A stretch of 39,961 nucleotides of DNA from an uncultured Prevotellaceae bacterium (GCA_900316445.1 ONCZ01000046.1:1-39961), one strand, 5' to 3'; shown: positions 31,299-39,675, counted from the stretch's first letter. Numbers and translations are program-made. The notes: a model not told the origin generated them from the sequence alone.

Positions 31299-31333
31299 AA
31301 ATTAAAAAATTAAGAAATTAAAAAATTAAAAGG
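31299..31333. repeat. Octamer repeat (AATTAAAA-type) between glycosidase genes
   Basis: Four AATTAAAA/AATTAAGA units fill the gap before the GH3 start at 31340. Similar blocks lie at 28022-28044 and 15721-15760, each just upstream of a start codon. Confidence 0.7.
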
Positions 31334-31339
31334 CGAGAT

Positions 31340-33763
31340 ATGAAATTGAAGGGACTTAAAATGATTTGTATGACCGCATTATTAGCAGGCTGTAATTCAG
31401 CCGTCAATATGGATATGGAACAGCAGATTGATGAGCTCTATGCCAAGATGCCGCAGGAAGAGCGCATCGCACAGCTCAAGAGTATGTATATGGACGAACT
31501 CTTCAACGACGAGGGACAGCTCGACACCGCGAAATGTCGCGAACTGATTCCCTATGGCATCGGCCACTTCTCGCAGTTTGCCCTCCAGAAGCCACGCGAT
31601 CCGAACACCATCCGCGATATGGTGGTGGCCGTGCAGGACTGGCTGAAGAACAATACCCCCAATGGCATCCCCGCCCTCTTCCACGAAGAAGTGCTCTCGG
31701 GCATCAACACCAAGGGCTCTACCATCTATCCCCAGCAGATCGGACAGGCCTGTTCGTTCAACACCGAACTGGCAGAGTTGAAGACGCGTCAGACGAGTAC
31801 CACCATGCGTAAGATGGGTGGTATTCTGGCTCTCTCACCCATGGTCGATGTCTGCCGTACACCGAGTTTCAACCGTCTGGAGGAGTCGTATGGCGAAGAT
31901 GCCTATCTCTCTGCCGCCATGGGTGTGGCCTTCGTGAAAGGTCTGCAGCAAGGCAACCTGAAGACGGGTGTCGGAGCCTGTACAAAGCACTACCTCGGCT
32001 ATGGCGGAGGTGGCGATGCTGAGGAGAAGGAACTCATGGAAGAGATCCTCCTGCCCCACGAGACGATGATCCGGACAACGGGCAGTGTGGCCGTCATGCC
32101 GGGCTATCACGATGTGCATGGCACGCGTTGCGTCTGCAACAGCGAGATCCTACAGGACATCCTGCGTGGCTATGTAGGCTTCGACGGAATGGTCGTGAGC
32201 GACTACACCGCCATCAACCAGATTCCAGGTCTCGAGACAACTGTACAGAAGGCTGCCGCTGCCATCAACAACGGCAACGATGTGGACTTCCCCTTCGGTG
32301 CCAACTACCAGTATCTGCAGCAGGCCATCGACGAGGGGCTGGTGAAGCCCGAAACCCTCGAGCGTGCCGTGAAGAACGTCTTGCGTGTAAAGTTCCGTGC
32401 AGGCCTCTTCGACAGCGATGCCTATCTCTATAGCACCGAAGATATCAAGCTCGACACCCCCGAGGAGCGTCAGACCGCTTACGACATCGCCACCCAATCC
32501 GTTGTCCTCCTCGAAAACAACGGCATCCTCCCGCTGACCAAAGAGAAGTTAGAACTGCTGTCCGCAGGCGCTCCCCTCCCTGAAAGGGACAGGGCGAGGG
32601 TACTCCTTACCGGTCCCAACGCCAACTCCATGTGGGCCATGCTGGGCGACTATTCCTTCCCCGCTATGTCCTACTTCTGGAAGAAGATGGAGAACGACCT
32701 CGACCATCCTCACACCATCACCCTCTTAGAGGGTATGAAAGCCAAGGTACCTGAGAGCGTGAACCTCATGTACTCCCGTGGCTGCGACTGGACAGAAGAG
32801 ATTGAGACCAAGTTCAGCGAACTCGGCGACGAGCGTGCCTGGGAGTATGAAATCCTGCATCGAAAAGTGGATTCCGGTGAGAATGCCGACATGGTCGAGG
32901 CCCTCGCTTTGGCAAAAGACGCCAATGTCATCATCGCCGCTGTGGGTGAGAACGTGATGCTCTGTGGCGAGAACCGCGACCGTCAGAGTCTCCGTCTGCC
33001 TGGCAAACAGGAGCAGTTTGTAGAAGAACTCATTAAGACCGGCAACCCCGTAGTATTGGTAGTCTTCGGTGGCCGTGCCCAGGTCATCTCCGGTCTCGCT
33101 GAGAAGTGTGCAGCCGTCATCCAGGCCTGGTATCCTGGTGAAGAAGGCGGCAACGCTGTGGCCGATATCCTCTATGGCAAGGTGTCACCCTCCGCAAAAC
33201 TCTCTGTCTCCTACCCCAACACCGAGCTCTACGAACCCCTCTGCTACAACTCCCTGCCTACAGACATTTCTCAATCCTCACTCCTCACTCCTCCTTCCTC
33301 GAAAATCGCATGGCCCTTCGGCTACGGTCTCACCTATACCACCTTTGAATATGCGAACCTGCAGGTGAACAGCGAGGCACAGGCCAGTGATGATTTTGTG
33401 GAGCTGACGTTCCAGGTGAAGAACACGGGCAAGGTGGCTGCCACGGAGATAGCGCAGATCTATCTCTCACCCACCGACAGCACCCAGCAGATCCGTCCCA
33501 TCCAGCTGCAGGGCTTCGCCCGCATCGCCTTGGAGCCCGGACAGACCAAGACCGTCACCACGCGCGTCTATGTGGAGCAGTTAGGTTTCTACAGCCACAA
33601 CGGCAGCGTCCGCCAGTGGAACATCGAGCCAGGCACCTACACCTTCAAGGTGGGCGCCTCCTCTGCCGACATCCGTCTGAAGCAACAGCTCATCCTCCGT
33701 GGCTCCGCAGTCACCAAGCCCTTACGCGATCATTACTTCTCTGAGAGTACCGTATCACTATAA
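31340..33763 (+). CDS. GH3 beta-glycosidase lipoprotein
   Basis: An 807-residue lipoprotein (MICMTALLAGC lipobox). GH3 order: N-terminal barrel with NGIPALFHEE, STIYPQQIGQACSFN, MGGILALSPMVDVCR, ACTKHYLGY (KH dyad) and the nucleophile block GMVVSDYTAI (Asp about residue 289), then the second alpha/beta domain (VLLTGPNANS ... VIIAAVGENVMLCGENRDR) and a C-terminal FnIII-like domain (FQVKNTGKVAATEIAQIYLSP). The nucleophile context is SDY where SDW is commonest. Likely a beta-xylosidase or beta-glucosidase working after the upstream enzymes. Two low-conservation inserts (SAGAPLPERDRARV and SQSSLLTPPSSK) coincide with repeat-like DNA. Confidence 0.85.
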   Translation: MKLKGLKMICMTALLAGCNSAVNMDMEQQIDELYAKMPQEERIAQLKSMYMDELFNDEGQLDTAKCRELIPYGIGHFSQFALQKPRDPNTIRDMVVAVQDWLKNNTPNGIPALFHEEVLSGINTKGSTIYPQQIGQACSFNTELAELKTRQTSTTMRKMGGILALSPMVDVCRTPSFNRLEESYGEDAYLSAAMGVAFVKGLQQGNLKTGVGACTKHYLGYGGGGDAEEKELMEEILLPHETMIRTTGSVAVMPGYHDVHGTRCVCNSEILQDILRGYVGFDGMVVSDYTAINQIPGLETTVQKAAAAINNGNDVDFPFGANYQYLQQAIDEGLVKPETLERAVKNVLRVKFRAGLFDSDAYLYSTEDIKLDTPEERQTAYDIATQSVVLLENNGILPLTKEKLELLSAGAPLPERDRARVLLTGPNANSMWAMLGDYSFPAMSYFWKKMENDLDHPHTITLLEGMKAKVPESVNLMYSRGCDWTEEIETKFSELGDERAWEYEILHRKVDSGENADMVEALALAKDANVIIAAVGENVMLCGENRDRQSLRLPGKQEQFVEELIKTGNPVVLVVFGGRAQVISGLAEKCAAVIQAWYPGEEGGNAVADILYGKVSPSAKLSVSYPNTELYEPLCYNSLPTDISQSSLLTPPSSKIAWPFGYGLTYTTFEYANLQVNSEAQASDDFVELTFQVKNTGKVAATEIAQIYLSPTDSTQQIRPIQLQGFARIALEPGQTKTVTTRVYVEQLGFYSHNGSVRQWNIEPGTYTFKVGASSADIRLKQQLILRGSAVTKPLRDHYFSESTVSL
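32568..32605. repeat. Possible REP-like insertion in the GH3 gene
   Basis: A CTCCCCTCCCT...AGGGACAGGG palindrome translated as SAGAPLPERDRARV at an otherwise conserved junction. It resembles, but is not identical to, the elements at 17217 and 18912. Confidence 0.4.
33275..33301. repeat. Heptamer repeat (TCCTCAC-type) in the GH3 gene
   Basis: TCCTCAC, TCCTCAC, TCCTCCT, TCCTCG are read in frame as SSLLTPPSSK before the IAWPFGYGLTY block. Confidence 0.65.
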
Positions 33764-33764
33764 A

Positions 33765-33804
33765 AAATATCCCCGTTGTTTTTTTGCAACGGGGATATTT
33801 TTTT
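33765..33804 (+). terminator. Intrinsic terminator after the GH3 gene
   Basis: A perfect 14-bp stem (33765-33778 with 33787-33800), 8-nt loop, T-rich tail. On the opposite strand it also follows the M15 remnant. Confidence 0.85.
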
Positions 33805-33895
33805 AGTTTTGCAGGAACATCGTCTTTCTCCGATTGTCCTTGAGCGTGAAGTGCTCGGAGAGGTTGACAGATGGATTAATACTTACTTTTTCCAT
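33803..33895 (-). pseudogene. M15 peptidase deletion scar (N- and C-terminal ends joined)
   Basis: A 30-codon minus-strand frame reads MEKVSINPSVNLSEHFTL directly joined to KDNRRKTMFLQN. Both ends match the intact peptidase at 18707-19315 (MEKVEINKTMHLSEHFKL at its start, KDNRRKTMFLQK at its end); the whole catalytic middle is absent. It is an in-frame internal deletion of a second M15 gene. It may still be translated, but cannot be a peptidase. Confidence 0.8.
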
Positions 33896-33905
33896 TGAAA
33901 AAACA

Positions 33906-33945
33906 AAATGACAAAATGACTAATTGACTAATTGACTAAATGACT
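33906..33945. repeat. Octamer tandem repeat (AATGACTA-type, 5 units)
   Basis: Five consecutive octamers lie just upstream (minus sense) of the M15 scar. The rest of the gene-free stretch 33946-34278 holds only the hairpin at 34114-34141. Confidence 0.75.
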
Positions 33946-34113
33946 AAACTAACATCTTAACCACTTTCTTATAGATGCGTAAAAACAAGCGTGGGATCCT
34001 TTAGGAGATTTGGAAACATAGTGGAAAGCAGCTGACATGCGCTTGTGCCAGCGGCTTCATTGTTTCTCTTCCTACACTTTATTATATATAAGGGGCCAGA
34101 TAAACTAAGTTAG

Positions 34114-34141
34114 AACCAGTGCCCTGATCAAGGCACTGGTT
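34114..34141 (-). terminator. Hairpin terminator for the right-edge minus-strand operon
   Basis: AACCAGTGCC and GGCACTGGTT form a perfect 10-bp stem with an 8-nt loop, 137 bp after the stop of the phosphoesterase gene at 34279. The T-tail is short. Confidence 0.5.
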
Positions 34142-34278
34142 TATCCGAACGTGAGAAAGCATAGATGAAGAATCCCATTGAAAGCTTGAAGCATAGCAAT
34201 ACTTCATTCAGGGAGAAACTTGAAGTCTTTCGTGTTCCAAGAATCTCCCTCAGATGCTGTTGGTTTGTGTACATATCG

Positions 34279-35529
34279 CTATTCGTCATCGTCTTCGGCA
34301 CCTTTGGTGATGTTTATATTTATCTCAGAATAGAAGTCACGTACATAGATGAAATCTGTGAGGGCGAACTCCGTATGATTATAGAGGTAATGGAACTGAT
34401 CTGTAAGTTTCATATCTTTTGTGAGCTCCAGATCAAATCCTTCAATCTTGTTGGAAGATGAGCCATTCATTCCTGTGAACAGTTCAAACGGATAGCCACA
34501 AGCCCCTCTGGGTAAATTGTAGGTTGTGATTCCTGATGAGTAGGCATCATGGCACTGATAATACAGAAGGGCATCCCATAAGTCCTGACGATCGTCACTC
34601 TGAACAGGATGGGCTTCTGGATAGTGCTTGCCAAAATATAGACTTGCTTTCAGTTTGATTTCATTTCCATATTCCTTGTTTTTCGACACATCGGCATAGA
34701 TTCGATTGGCCCTATCGCACATTTCCCTGAGGGCATCTGTCAGACAATCATTAAATTCTTTGATAGTATCAATATAGTCCTCTTGGTGAATCAAAACGTT
34801 CTCATTAATAAGTTTCTTTCTAAGTGGTAACAGGCACTTACCTCCCTCATATTCAGAGTCGTCAACCAGATACATATTGATGATGTCCTCCTCTATTCCT
34901 TCAATAATCCCATGTGTCAATTCTTTGTTATCCTTCATAGGCGGATAATGATATCTTAATTGGTTATACATGGACACATTATAATAGATTGTTGTCTCTG
35001 TTGATTCTATCTTTCCTCCCTCCTCATGGATATGTCCGAAGATGTGATACATGGGCTTCGACTCTTCAATCATCTTTTTTAGTACCTGACACCCTGCTTT
35101 ATTGTCAAGATGTCCTTCGGCAGGGCCGTGAGTAATCAGGAAATCTACGCCCTTAGGCACTTTGTTCTCAGTACCCTTAAACATCCATGGGCGACATGCT
35201 GCTCCAAAGAAACTAATACCATCGAACTCGATACCACTATCTTCCAACAGCACGATGGAAGATGGAATCATTTGCATGGCCTCTTCTGGATGCATTTCGA
35301 AATATATTTCGTGATTACCAGGCACATAAATCTTTATTTTAGCATCCAGATGAGAATACCAATTAAGAAATCTCAGAAAATCATCATGTGGATAAACCAT
35401 GTTGTCCTCTTTCAAGCAGTCGCCTGCACAGATCAGGATATCAGCATCCTTTGGAATCTCGAGCCGATCATTGAGACCATGCGTATCTGAGAACGCAAAG
35501 ATCTTATGGTTCTTGTATTCTATCAACAT
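34279..35529 (-). CDS. Calcineurin-like phosphoesterase with shared unknown C-terminal domain
   Basis: A 416-residue cytosolic protein. Residues 1-200 are a metallophosphoesterase with the complete motif set: FSDTHG (D15, H17), CAGDCLKE, VPGNHEI, LITHGPAEG and IFGHIHEEGG. Residues about 290-416 form a separate domain (HPVQSDDRQDLW ... FDLELTKDMKLTDQFHYLYNHTEFALTDFIYVRDFYSEINI) that recurs in the gene at 36527 (HPVQTMRAKKMW ... LDREMTKDMHLIHPFHNLYSHMEFSIFDLLWVRNFNIEI). The phosphoesterase part resembles small nucleotide or RNA phosphodiesterases. It is last in its operon, 5 bp after 35535. Confidence 0.75.
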   Translation of the reverse strand: MLIEYKNHKIFAFSDTHGLNDRLEIPKDADILICAGDCLKEDNMVYPHDDFLRFLNWYSHLDAKIKIYVPGNHEIYFEMHPEEAMQMIPSSIVLLEDSGIEFDGISFFGAACRPWMFKGTENKVPKGVDFLITHGPAEGHLDNKAGCQVLKKMIEESKPMYHIFGHIHEEGGKIESTETTIYYNVSMYNQLRYHYPPMKDNKELTHGIIEGIEEDIINMYLVDDSEYEGGKCLLPLRKKLINENVLIHQEDYIDTIKEFNDCLTDALREMCDRANRIYADVSKNKEYGNEIKLKASLYFGKHYPEAHPVQSDDRQDLWDALLYYQCHDAYSSGITTYNLPRGACGYPFELFTGMNGSSSNKIEGFDLELTKDMKLTDQFHYLYNHTEFALTDFIYVRDFYSEININITKGAEDDDE

Positions 35530-35534
35530 TCTTC

Positions 35535-36500
35535 TTACCTTATTATATTTAATAACAACATCATTTCAATTTCTTGTTTCATCACTTCCTTGGTGCCGAT
35601 GCCAATCTTAATCGGTAGTGCCTTCAATGAGGCAGGCAACCCTGCAAGCAATCTTTTCTTTTCTGCCTCTGAGACGGGACGATCAGACGAGGTGCGTAGA
35701 CAGATGATAGCATCATCATACTGCGAGAAATCCACATCCTGATACTTGTTGATGGACTCCAGAATGTAATCAATGCGTTTGCTGACATCCCATGTCCGAG
35801 AGACGTATGGATAATAATGGCCGCTCTCCACCTGATGCAGATACTCTACTTCCTCACGCTTGAAGGCCCCACTTCGTACAAGCTTCGTGATGAAATCCTC
35901 CCGTTGGCTATGCATCTTCAGATATTTCTCACGACATTCTACACGGTAGTCACGTTTGCGCTTGCTACGGTTTTTACTGCAGTTCCATCTTCCTATACTA
36001 TAATCGGCATCTGTACATAGCGGATGATGCTTGCTTCTGTATCTACGAGGCGTAGTGTGTTTCCAATTGCTGAGCTGGAGTTTGTAAAGTGCTTCGTCAT
36101 ACTTGTTCTTCTGCTTGGGGGAATAGTCGAGCGAGCACCCATCTTCAGGGTCTGGTTCATTACTGAAGCCATAGAAGGTCATCTCCCAAAGGCAAGCTGC
36201 TAACACATAGCACTCATCCAGTGGCACATCGCCATCAATAACCACACGCTTGGCAAGGCAGGCATCCCAAGTATCGCCAAGGAACCAACAGACAGGATTG
36301 TCTACGATGTTGCCATCTTTATCAGAAAACTCTTTGATGAGTGCCTCGCCACAGTCCTCTTTCGAAGGATCCATCCTTCGCAATTCGTCAAATGCTGCTC
36401 TGAAGTCCGGCAAAGCGTCAGGATGATCAGCAATCATCTTTTTGAGAAACGGCAAGATCTCATCAAACGTGTATTTGTCAAATAACTCTTTCAGTTTCAT
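35535..36500 (-). CDS. Hypothetical protein of the right-edge operon
   Basis: A 321-residue cytosolic protein starting MKLKELFDKYTFDEILPFLKKMI. It has a helical N-terminus (DALPDFRAAFDELRRM), a central WxMTFYGFS segment, then a very basic stretch (RYRSKHHPLC, KNRSKRKRDYRVECREKYLKMHSQRE) that could bind nucleic acid, and a C-terminal helical part. I see a resemblance to Bacteroides/Prevotella hypothetical proteins only; no named domain was recognised. The ATG at 36500 is preferred to one two codons upstream because family-like starts read MKLKELF. It sits between two proteins that share a C-terminal domain, 26 bp and 5 bp away. Confidence 0.6.
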   Translation of the reverse strand: MKLKELFDKYTFDEILPFLKKMIADHPDALPDFRAAFDELRRMDPSKEDCGEALIKEFSDKDGNIVDNPVCWFLGDTWDACLAKRVVIDGDVPLDECYVLAACLWEMTFYGFSNEPDPEDGCSLDYSPKQKNKYDEALYKLQLSNWKHTTPRRYRSKHHPLCTDADYSIGRWNCSKNRSKRKRDYRVECREKYLKMHSQREDFITKLVRSGAFKREEVEYLHQVESGHYYPYVSRTWDVSKRIDYILESINKYQDVDFSQYDDAIICLRTSSDRPVSEAEKKRLLAGLPASLKALPIKIGIGTKEVMKQEIEMMLLLNIIR

Positions 36501-36526
36501 ATCCACAAATCCCTATAATAGTCCAT

Positions 36527-37270
36527 TTAGTCAAAATAGTCACATTTATCCCAATCAAGATCATCCTTAGCATAATCAGCAGGATAGGTATCATAATCAA
36601 CCTCGACGCTGATCTCGATATTGAAATTACGTACCCACAGGAGATCGAAGATCGAAAACTCCATGTGGCTGTAGAGATTATGGAAGGGATGTATCAGGTG
36701 CATGTCCTTGGTCATCTCCCTATCCAGTTCATCATTCCAATTATCCAAATTCTCATCAAGATAGAGCATCTCGTTTTCAGAAGGGACATGTCCCATCTTA
36801 CCGTCTCTATACTCTATATCGAAAGCCCATGCGCCATCCCAATAAAGCGGCATGTATTCATTCAGGGTATTATTCATCACTGCCCACATCTTCTTGGCTC
36901 TCATCGTCTGAACCGGATGGAGCCTTGAATATTCATACCCAAGGAAGCACTTCGCCTTGAGATCAAAAGAGGCATGGATACCACTTGCCATGGTAGAGTC
37001 AAACAGCGTGATGGCCTTTTGACGCATCTCAATCATCTGGGCTTTCAAAGCCTCGTTGAAGTCAGACAACAGCTGCTTGCCCTGTTCATCCATGACAAAT
37101 TGATGATTCAGCAAGGTCCTTCTTGTTCTTAACAGATGCTTGATGATTTCCTCGCCAGCCTCCCAAGAATAACACCTTTTCTCTATTTCATGCTGCGTTG
37201 ACAGTATTTCTATCTCAATGTCTCTAACAGCTGTTGAGTTGAAAATCTCTTGTACTTTACTTGTATCCAT
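36527..37270 (-). CDS. Hypothetical protein with the shared C-terminal domain
   Basis: A 247-residue protein. The N-terminal 110 residues are helical (MDTSKVQEIFNSTAVRDIEIE ... ALKAQMIEMRQKAITLFDSTM). From about residue 115 it carries HPVQTMRAKKMWAVMNNTLNEY and then DREMTKDMHLIHPFHNLYSHMEFSIFDLLWVRNFNIEISVEV, the same domain as in the phosphoesterase at 34279. The start at 37270 is set by the promoter at 37298-37305; a longer frame to 37351 would begin upstream of transcription. No function can be assigned. Confidence 0.6.
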   Translation of the reverse strand: MDTSKVQEIFNSTAVRDIEIEILSTQHEIEKRCYSWEAGEEIIKHLLRTRRTLLNHQFVMDEQGKQLLSDFNEALKAQMIEMRQKAITLFDSTMASGIHASFDLKAKCFLGYEYSRLHPVQTMRAKKMWAVMNNTLNEYMPLYWDGAWAFDIEYRDGKMGHVPSENEMLYLDENLDNWNDELDREMTKDMHLIHPFHNLYSHMEFSIFDLLWVRNFNIEISVEVDYDTYPADYAKDDLDWDKCDYFD

Positions 37271-37297
37271 ACCACTATTACGATTTGATTCACGATG

Positions 37298-37305
37298 CAA
37301 AGATA
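37298..37305 (-). promoter_or_regulatory. Promoter (TATCTTTG) of the second right-edge unit
   Basis: On the minus strand TATCTTTG ends 28 bp before the ATG at 37270. It separates the 37270-34279 genes from the upstream AAA-to-HAD genes as a second transcription unit. Confidence 0.65.
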
Positions 37306-37369
37306 CAAGAAAGGTATGCCGAATTGGGGCACACCTTAGAAAAAGATTCATATTTCTGCGAAAAAACCT

Positions 37370-38158
37370 CTATTGATTGAGAATCCAGACGGTTCTCTGG
37401 GCTTTAGCGTCTGTCAGACCTTCATCGTCATTCGTTAATACCAGATGTTCCTGCTGCCTGGGGAAGAAGTAATCCTCATCGTCAAGAATGGCATAGCGAT
37501 AATCCTTCTTGGCATTCTCGTGCAGCCACGCATTGATTTCAAGGGCCTTTGCTTCACGCTGGGGCAGTCCCATCATCTCCCCTGTCATGGCATCCTGATA
37601 AGATGTGCTGAGCAGGATTGGAGTCATAGAGAATATTTCACCAGGCAGGCCACGATCCTTCCAAAGTTCCTTCATCCGCATGATGCCCTCATTGCGCCAG
37701 GTTGAAGAAAGGATGATCTTGCAATCCGTCCGTTCGATAATTTGCTTCAGGTTGTCTATAGCCTCTGGATCGAACATGGCTCCGTAATCATCAAACGGAT
37801 CAATGCCCTCGCGTTTCATCCTTCTGGCATAATTGCCGGTATTCAGCACGCCGTCGAAATCCAGGAAAAGGAATCTGTCTATATCGAAGGCATATTCTAC
37901 AGGCATTAACTTACTGGCCAAATCGTCAATAGCCTCTTGAACAGTATCACCTTTACCAATAGTATATTCCTTAGCATCCTCATCCCAAAAAGAGGCGCAT
38001 TCAATATCACTGCCATCAACCCCTTTGGGCACATCCCAAGGTTCCAGTCTAAAAGCCAGATACGCACCACCAGAGTAAACGCCGCCATATCTGTCGTTAA
38101 TGATAGTCAGCGGATGGATGTCTTCAATGATTAATCTTTCCAATCGTTTTGTTCTCAT
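37370..38158 (-). CDS. HAD phosphatase of the SAK RNA-repair type
   Basis: A 262-residue protein. Residues 1-95 are an extra N-terminal domain (MRTKRLERLIIEDIHPLTIIND ... QEAIDDLASKLMPVEYAFDI). From 96 it is HAD: FLFLDFDGVLNTG with nucleophile D100 and D102, IILSSTWRN (motif II), then YRYAILDDEDYFF (acidic motif) and a C-terminal WILNQ. This matches the HAD domain of Swiss-army-knife RNA repair proteins, which remove phosphates from nucleic-acid ends. It starts with an ATGA overlap to the PHP gene, so the two are coupled. A deleted paralogue lies at 11835-12207. Confidence 0.75.
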   Translation of the reverse strand: MRTKRLERLIIEDIHPLTIINDRYGGVYSGGAYLAFRLEPWDVPKGVDGSDIECASFWDEDAKEYTIGKGDTVQEAIDDLASKLMPVEYAFDIDRFLFLDFDGVLNTGNYARRMKREGIDPFDDYGAMFDPEAIDNLKQIIERTDCKIILSSTWRNEGIMRMKELWKDRGLPGEIFSMTPILLSTSYQDAMTGEMMGLPQREAKALEINAWLHENAKKDYRYAILDDEDYFFPRQQEHLVLTNDDEGLTDAKAQRTVWILNQ

Positions 38159-39093
38159 ATACTTATATTTTGATTATTCGAGTTTGGTTGATGCTCTATG
38201 CTGTAGAACTCGACCTTGTTAAGAATCTCCATTGTATTGGATAATGCTTCAGGATTATCACTGAACACTTCCCCCATTTCCTCACAAGTTTTAAACCATT
38301 CTTGTTTGGTATAGAGAATACGGTTCGGATCATCAAGTTCCTTACCCGTAGCCATACATATCAACCTGTCGTGAGCCTCTGCATGTTCTTTATCCACAAA
38401 GTGGACATCGTTAGTACAAACCAGTTTGATGCCATATTCCTTAGCCAGTTCCATCATCGCCATGTTAGCCTGTTGCTGCATAGGATATAGTTCACGATTG
38501 GCCCGAATCATCGGATTCTTAACCTCATGGCGCTGAAGTTCCAGATAATAATCGTCACCCCAGAGATTTTTGTACCATTCGATGGCCTCGCGTGCTCCTA
38601 CTATATCACCATTGAGAATCTTTGAAGGCACCTCGCCAGCGATACACCCTGAAAGGACGATCAAACCTTCATGGTGTTTTTCCAGTTCAGTGTAGTCTGT
38701 ACGCGGACGATTATAATAACCATCCGTCCATGAGTTACTTACCAGTTTCATCAGATTCTTATAGCCTGTGTAGTTCTTTGCCAAAACAATAAGATGATAG
38801 CCGCCAAGATCCTTTACCGTGTTCTTTAAGAGTTTATCGCCACACCGGGCCACATACATCTCACATCCAAAGATTGGTTTGAATGGCTCTTTACCGTTAT
38901 TGATTCGCTCACTATTCAAACGGCTTACAACCTGAGAGAACTCCATGATACCATTCATGTTCCCATGATCAGTAATGGCCATGCCTGGCATCCCGTTTTT
39001 TACTGCCTTTTCAACAAGGTCCTTAACCTGTGCTAATCCATCATTAATGGAGTAATGAGTATGCACATGAAGATGAACAAAATGATTTCCCAT
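38155..39093 (-). CDS. Free-standing PHP domain of DnaE type
   Basis: A 312-residue protein that equals the N-terminal PHP domain of the replicative DNA polymerase III alpha subunit, with nothing of the polymerase. Metal-site motifs are complete: FVHLHVHTHYS, ITDHGNMNG, FGCEMYV, LELQRHE and CTNDVHF, which is the active form (E. coli DnaE has lost several). It ends at EILNKVEFYSIEH, exactly where the DnaE palm begins, and then a short tail. The ATG at 39093 is chosen; a TTG at 39108 would overlap the previous stop. It could be a stand-alone nuclease or phosphoesterase acting on nucleic acids. Confidence 0.85.
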   Translation of the reverse strand: MGNHFVHLHVHTHYSINDGLAQVKDLVEKAVKNGMPGMAITDHGNMNGIMEFSQVVSRLNSERINNGKEPFKPIFGCEMYVARCGDKLLKNTVKDLGGYHLIVLAKNYTGYKNLMKLVSNSWTDGYYNRPRTDYTELEKHHEGLIVLSGCIAGEVPSKILNGDIVGAREAIEWYKNLWGDDYYLELQRHEVKNPMIRANRELYPMQQQANMAMMELAKEYGIKLVCTNDVHFVDKEHAEAHDRLICMATGKELDDPNRILYTKQEWFKTCEEMGEVFSDNPEALSNTMEILNKVEFYSIEHQPNSNNQNISI

Positions 39094-39100
39094 ATATTCT

Positions 39101-39664
39101 CTAATCAAACAAATGTTTCTCTATAAATTCTGTTGCAGGCCCATAGTCCTTATCTTGAACAAAGATTATCACAGTAGTATTTATTCTTATTGCATCTTCT
39201 TGATTCAACTGAAGTATCTTCAACAAATCCTTCTCATCGTCATATTCTAATTCAAAAATATCTTCGAGAATGATTTTATTGTTATAGAAATTTGTGATAT
39301 TAGGCATAGAGGGCAAATCATCTAAAAAGTGAGTTGTATCACACCAGAAATAACCGTTTTCGACGTAGTCGTTCAGCTCTTCCGGATAATAGAAAAATCC
39401 ATGTTCTTTATATTCAGACATTCCTAGTTCCAGCCTGTTTCTTTCGTTCTCATCTGAGGCACCATCAAGATAGTCTTTCATGACTTTAGCTAAGACCTCT
39501 TTCTGAATCTCTCTCTTGAATTGGGTCCTCACAAAAAAATGAGCACAACCTTTCACAGACAATTCATAGATCAAATCACTAATGTCAGACGATGGCCGAC
39601 TAGACTTTAAGAACCAAAGCCCAGGCATATCAACCTTTTGCAGCATAGAATCCGATACGATCAT
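39101..39664 (-). CDS. Hypothetical protein between AAA+ ATPase and PHP genes
   Basis: A 187-residue acidic protein starting MIVSDSMLQKVDMPGLWFLKSS; a GTG at 39697 is a possible longer start (22-bp overlap with the ATPase). Features seen: two-strand segment KGCAHFFVRTQF, an acidic helix SDENERNRLELGMSEYKEHGF and IIFVQDKDYGPATEFIEKHLFD at the end. No family recognised. It is 11 bp downstream of the ATPase stop and 7 bp upstream of the PHP start, hence a tight operon; a substrate or adaptor for the ATPase is a reasonable guess. Confidence 0.55.
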   Translation of the reverse strand: MIVSDSMLQKVDMPGLWFLKSSRPSSDISDLIYELSVKGCAHFFVRTQFKREIQKEVLAKVMKDYLDGASDENERNRLELGMSEYKEHGFFYYPEELNDYVENGYFWCDTTHFLDDLPSMPNITNFYNNKIILEDIFELEYDDEKDLLKILQLNQEDAIRINTTVIIFVQDKDYGPATEFIEKHLFD

Positions 39665-39675
39665 ATTGGGCACAC

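Noticed and set aside
33906-33945. Possible CRISPR-like short repeats
   Set aside because: Units are contiguous octamers without spacers; no cas genes are present.
34165-34461. Plus-strand ORF with hydrophobic segment
   Set aside because: Its 3' half is antisense to the phosphoesterase C-terminal domain, which is conserved with the 36527 gene; no promoter.
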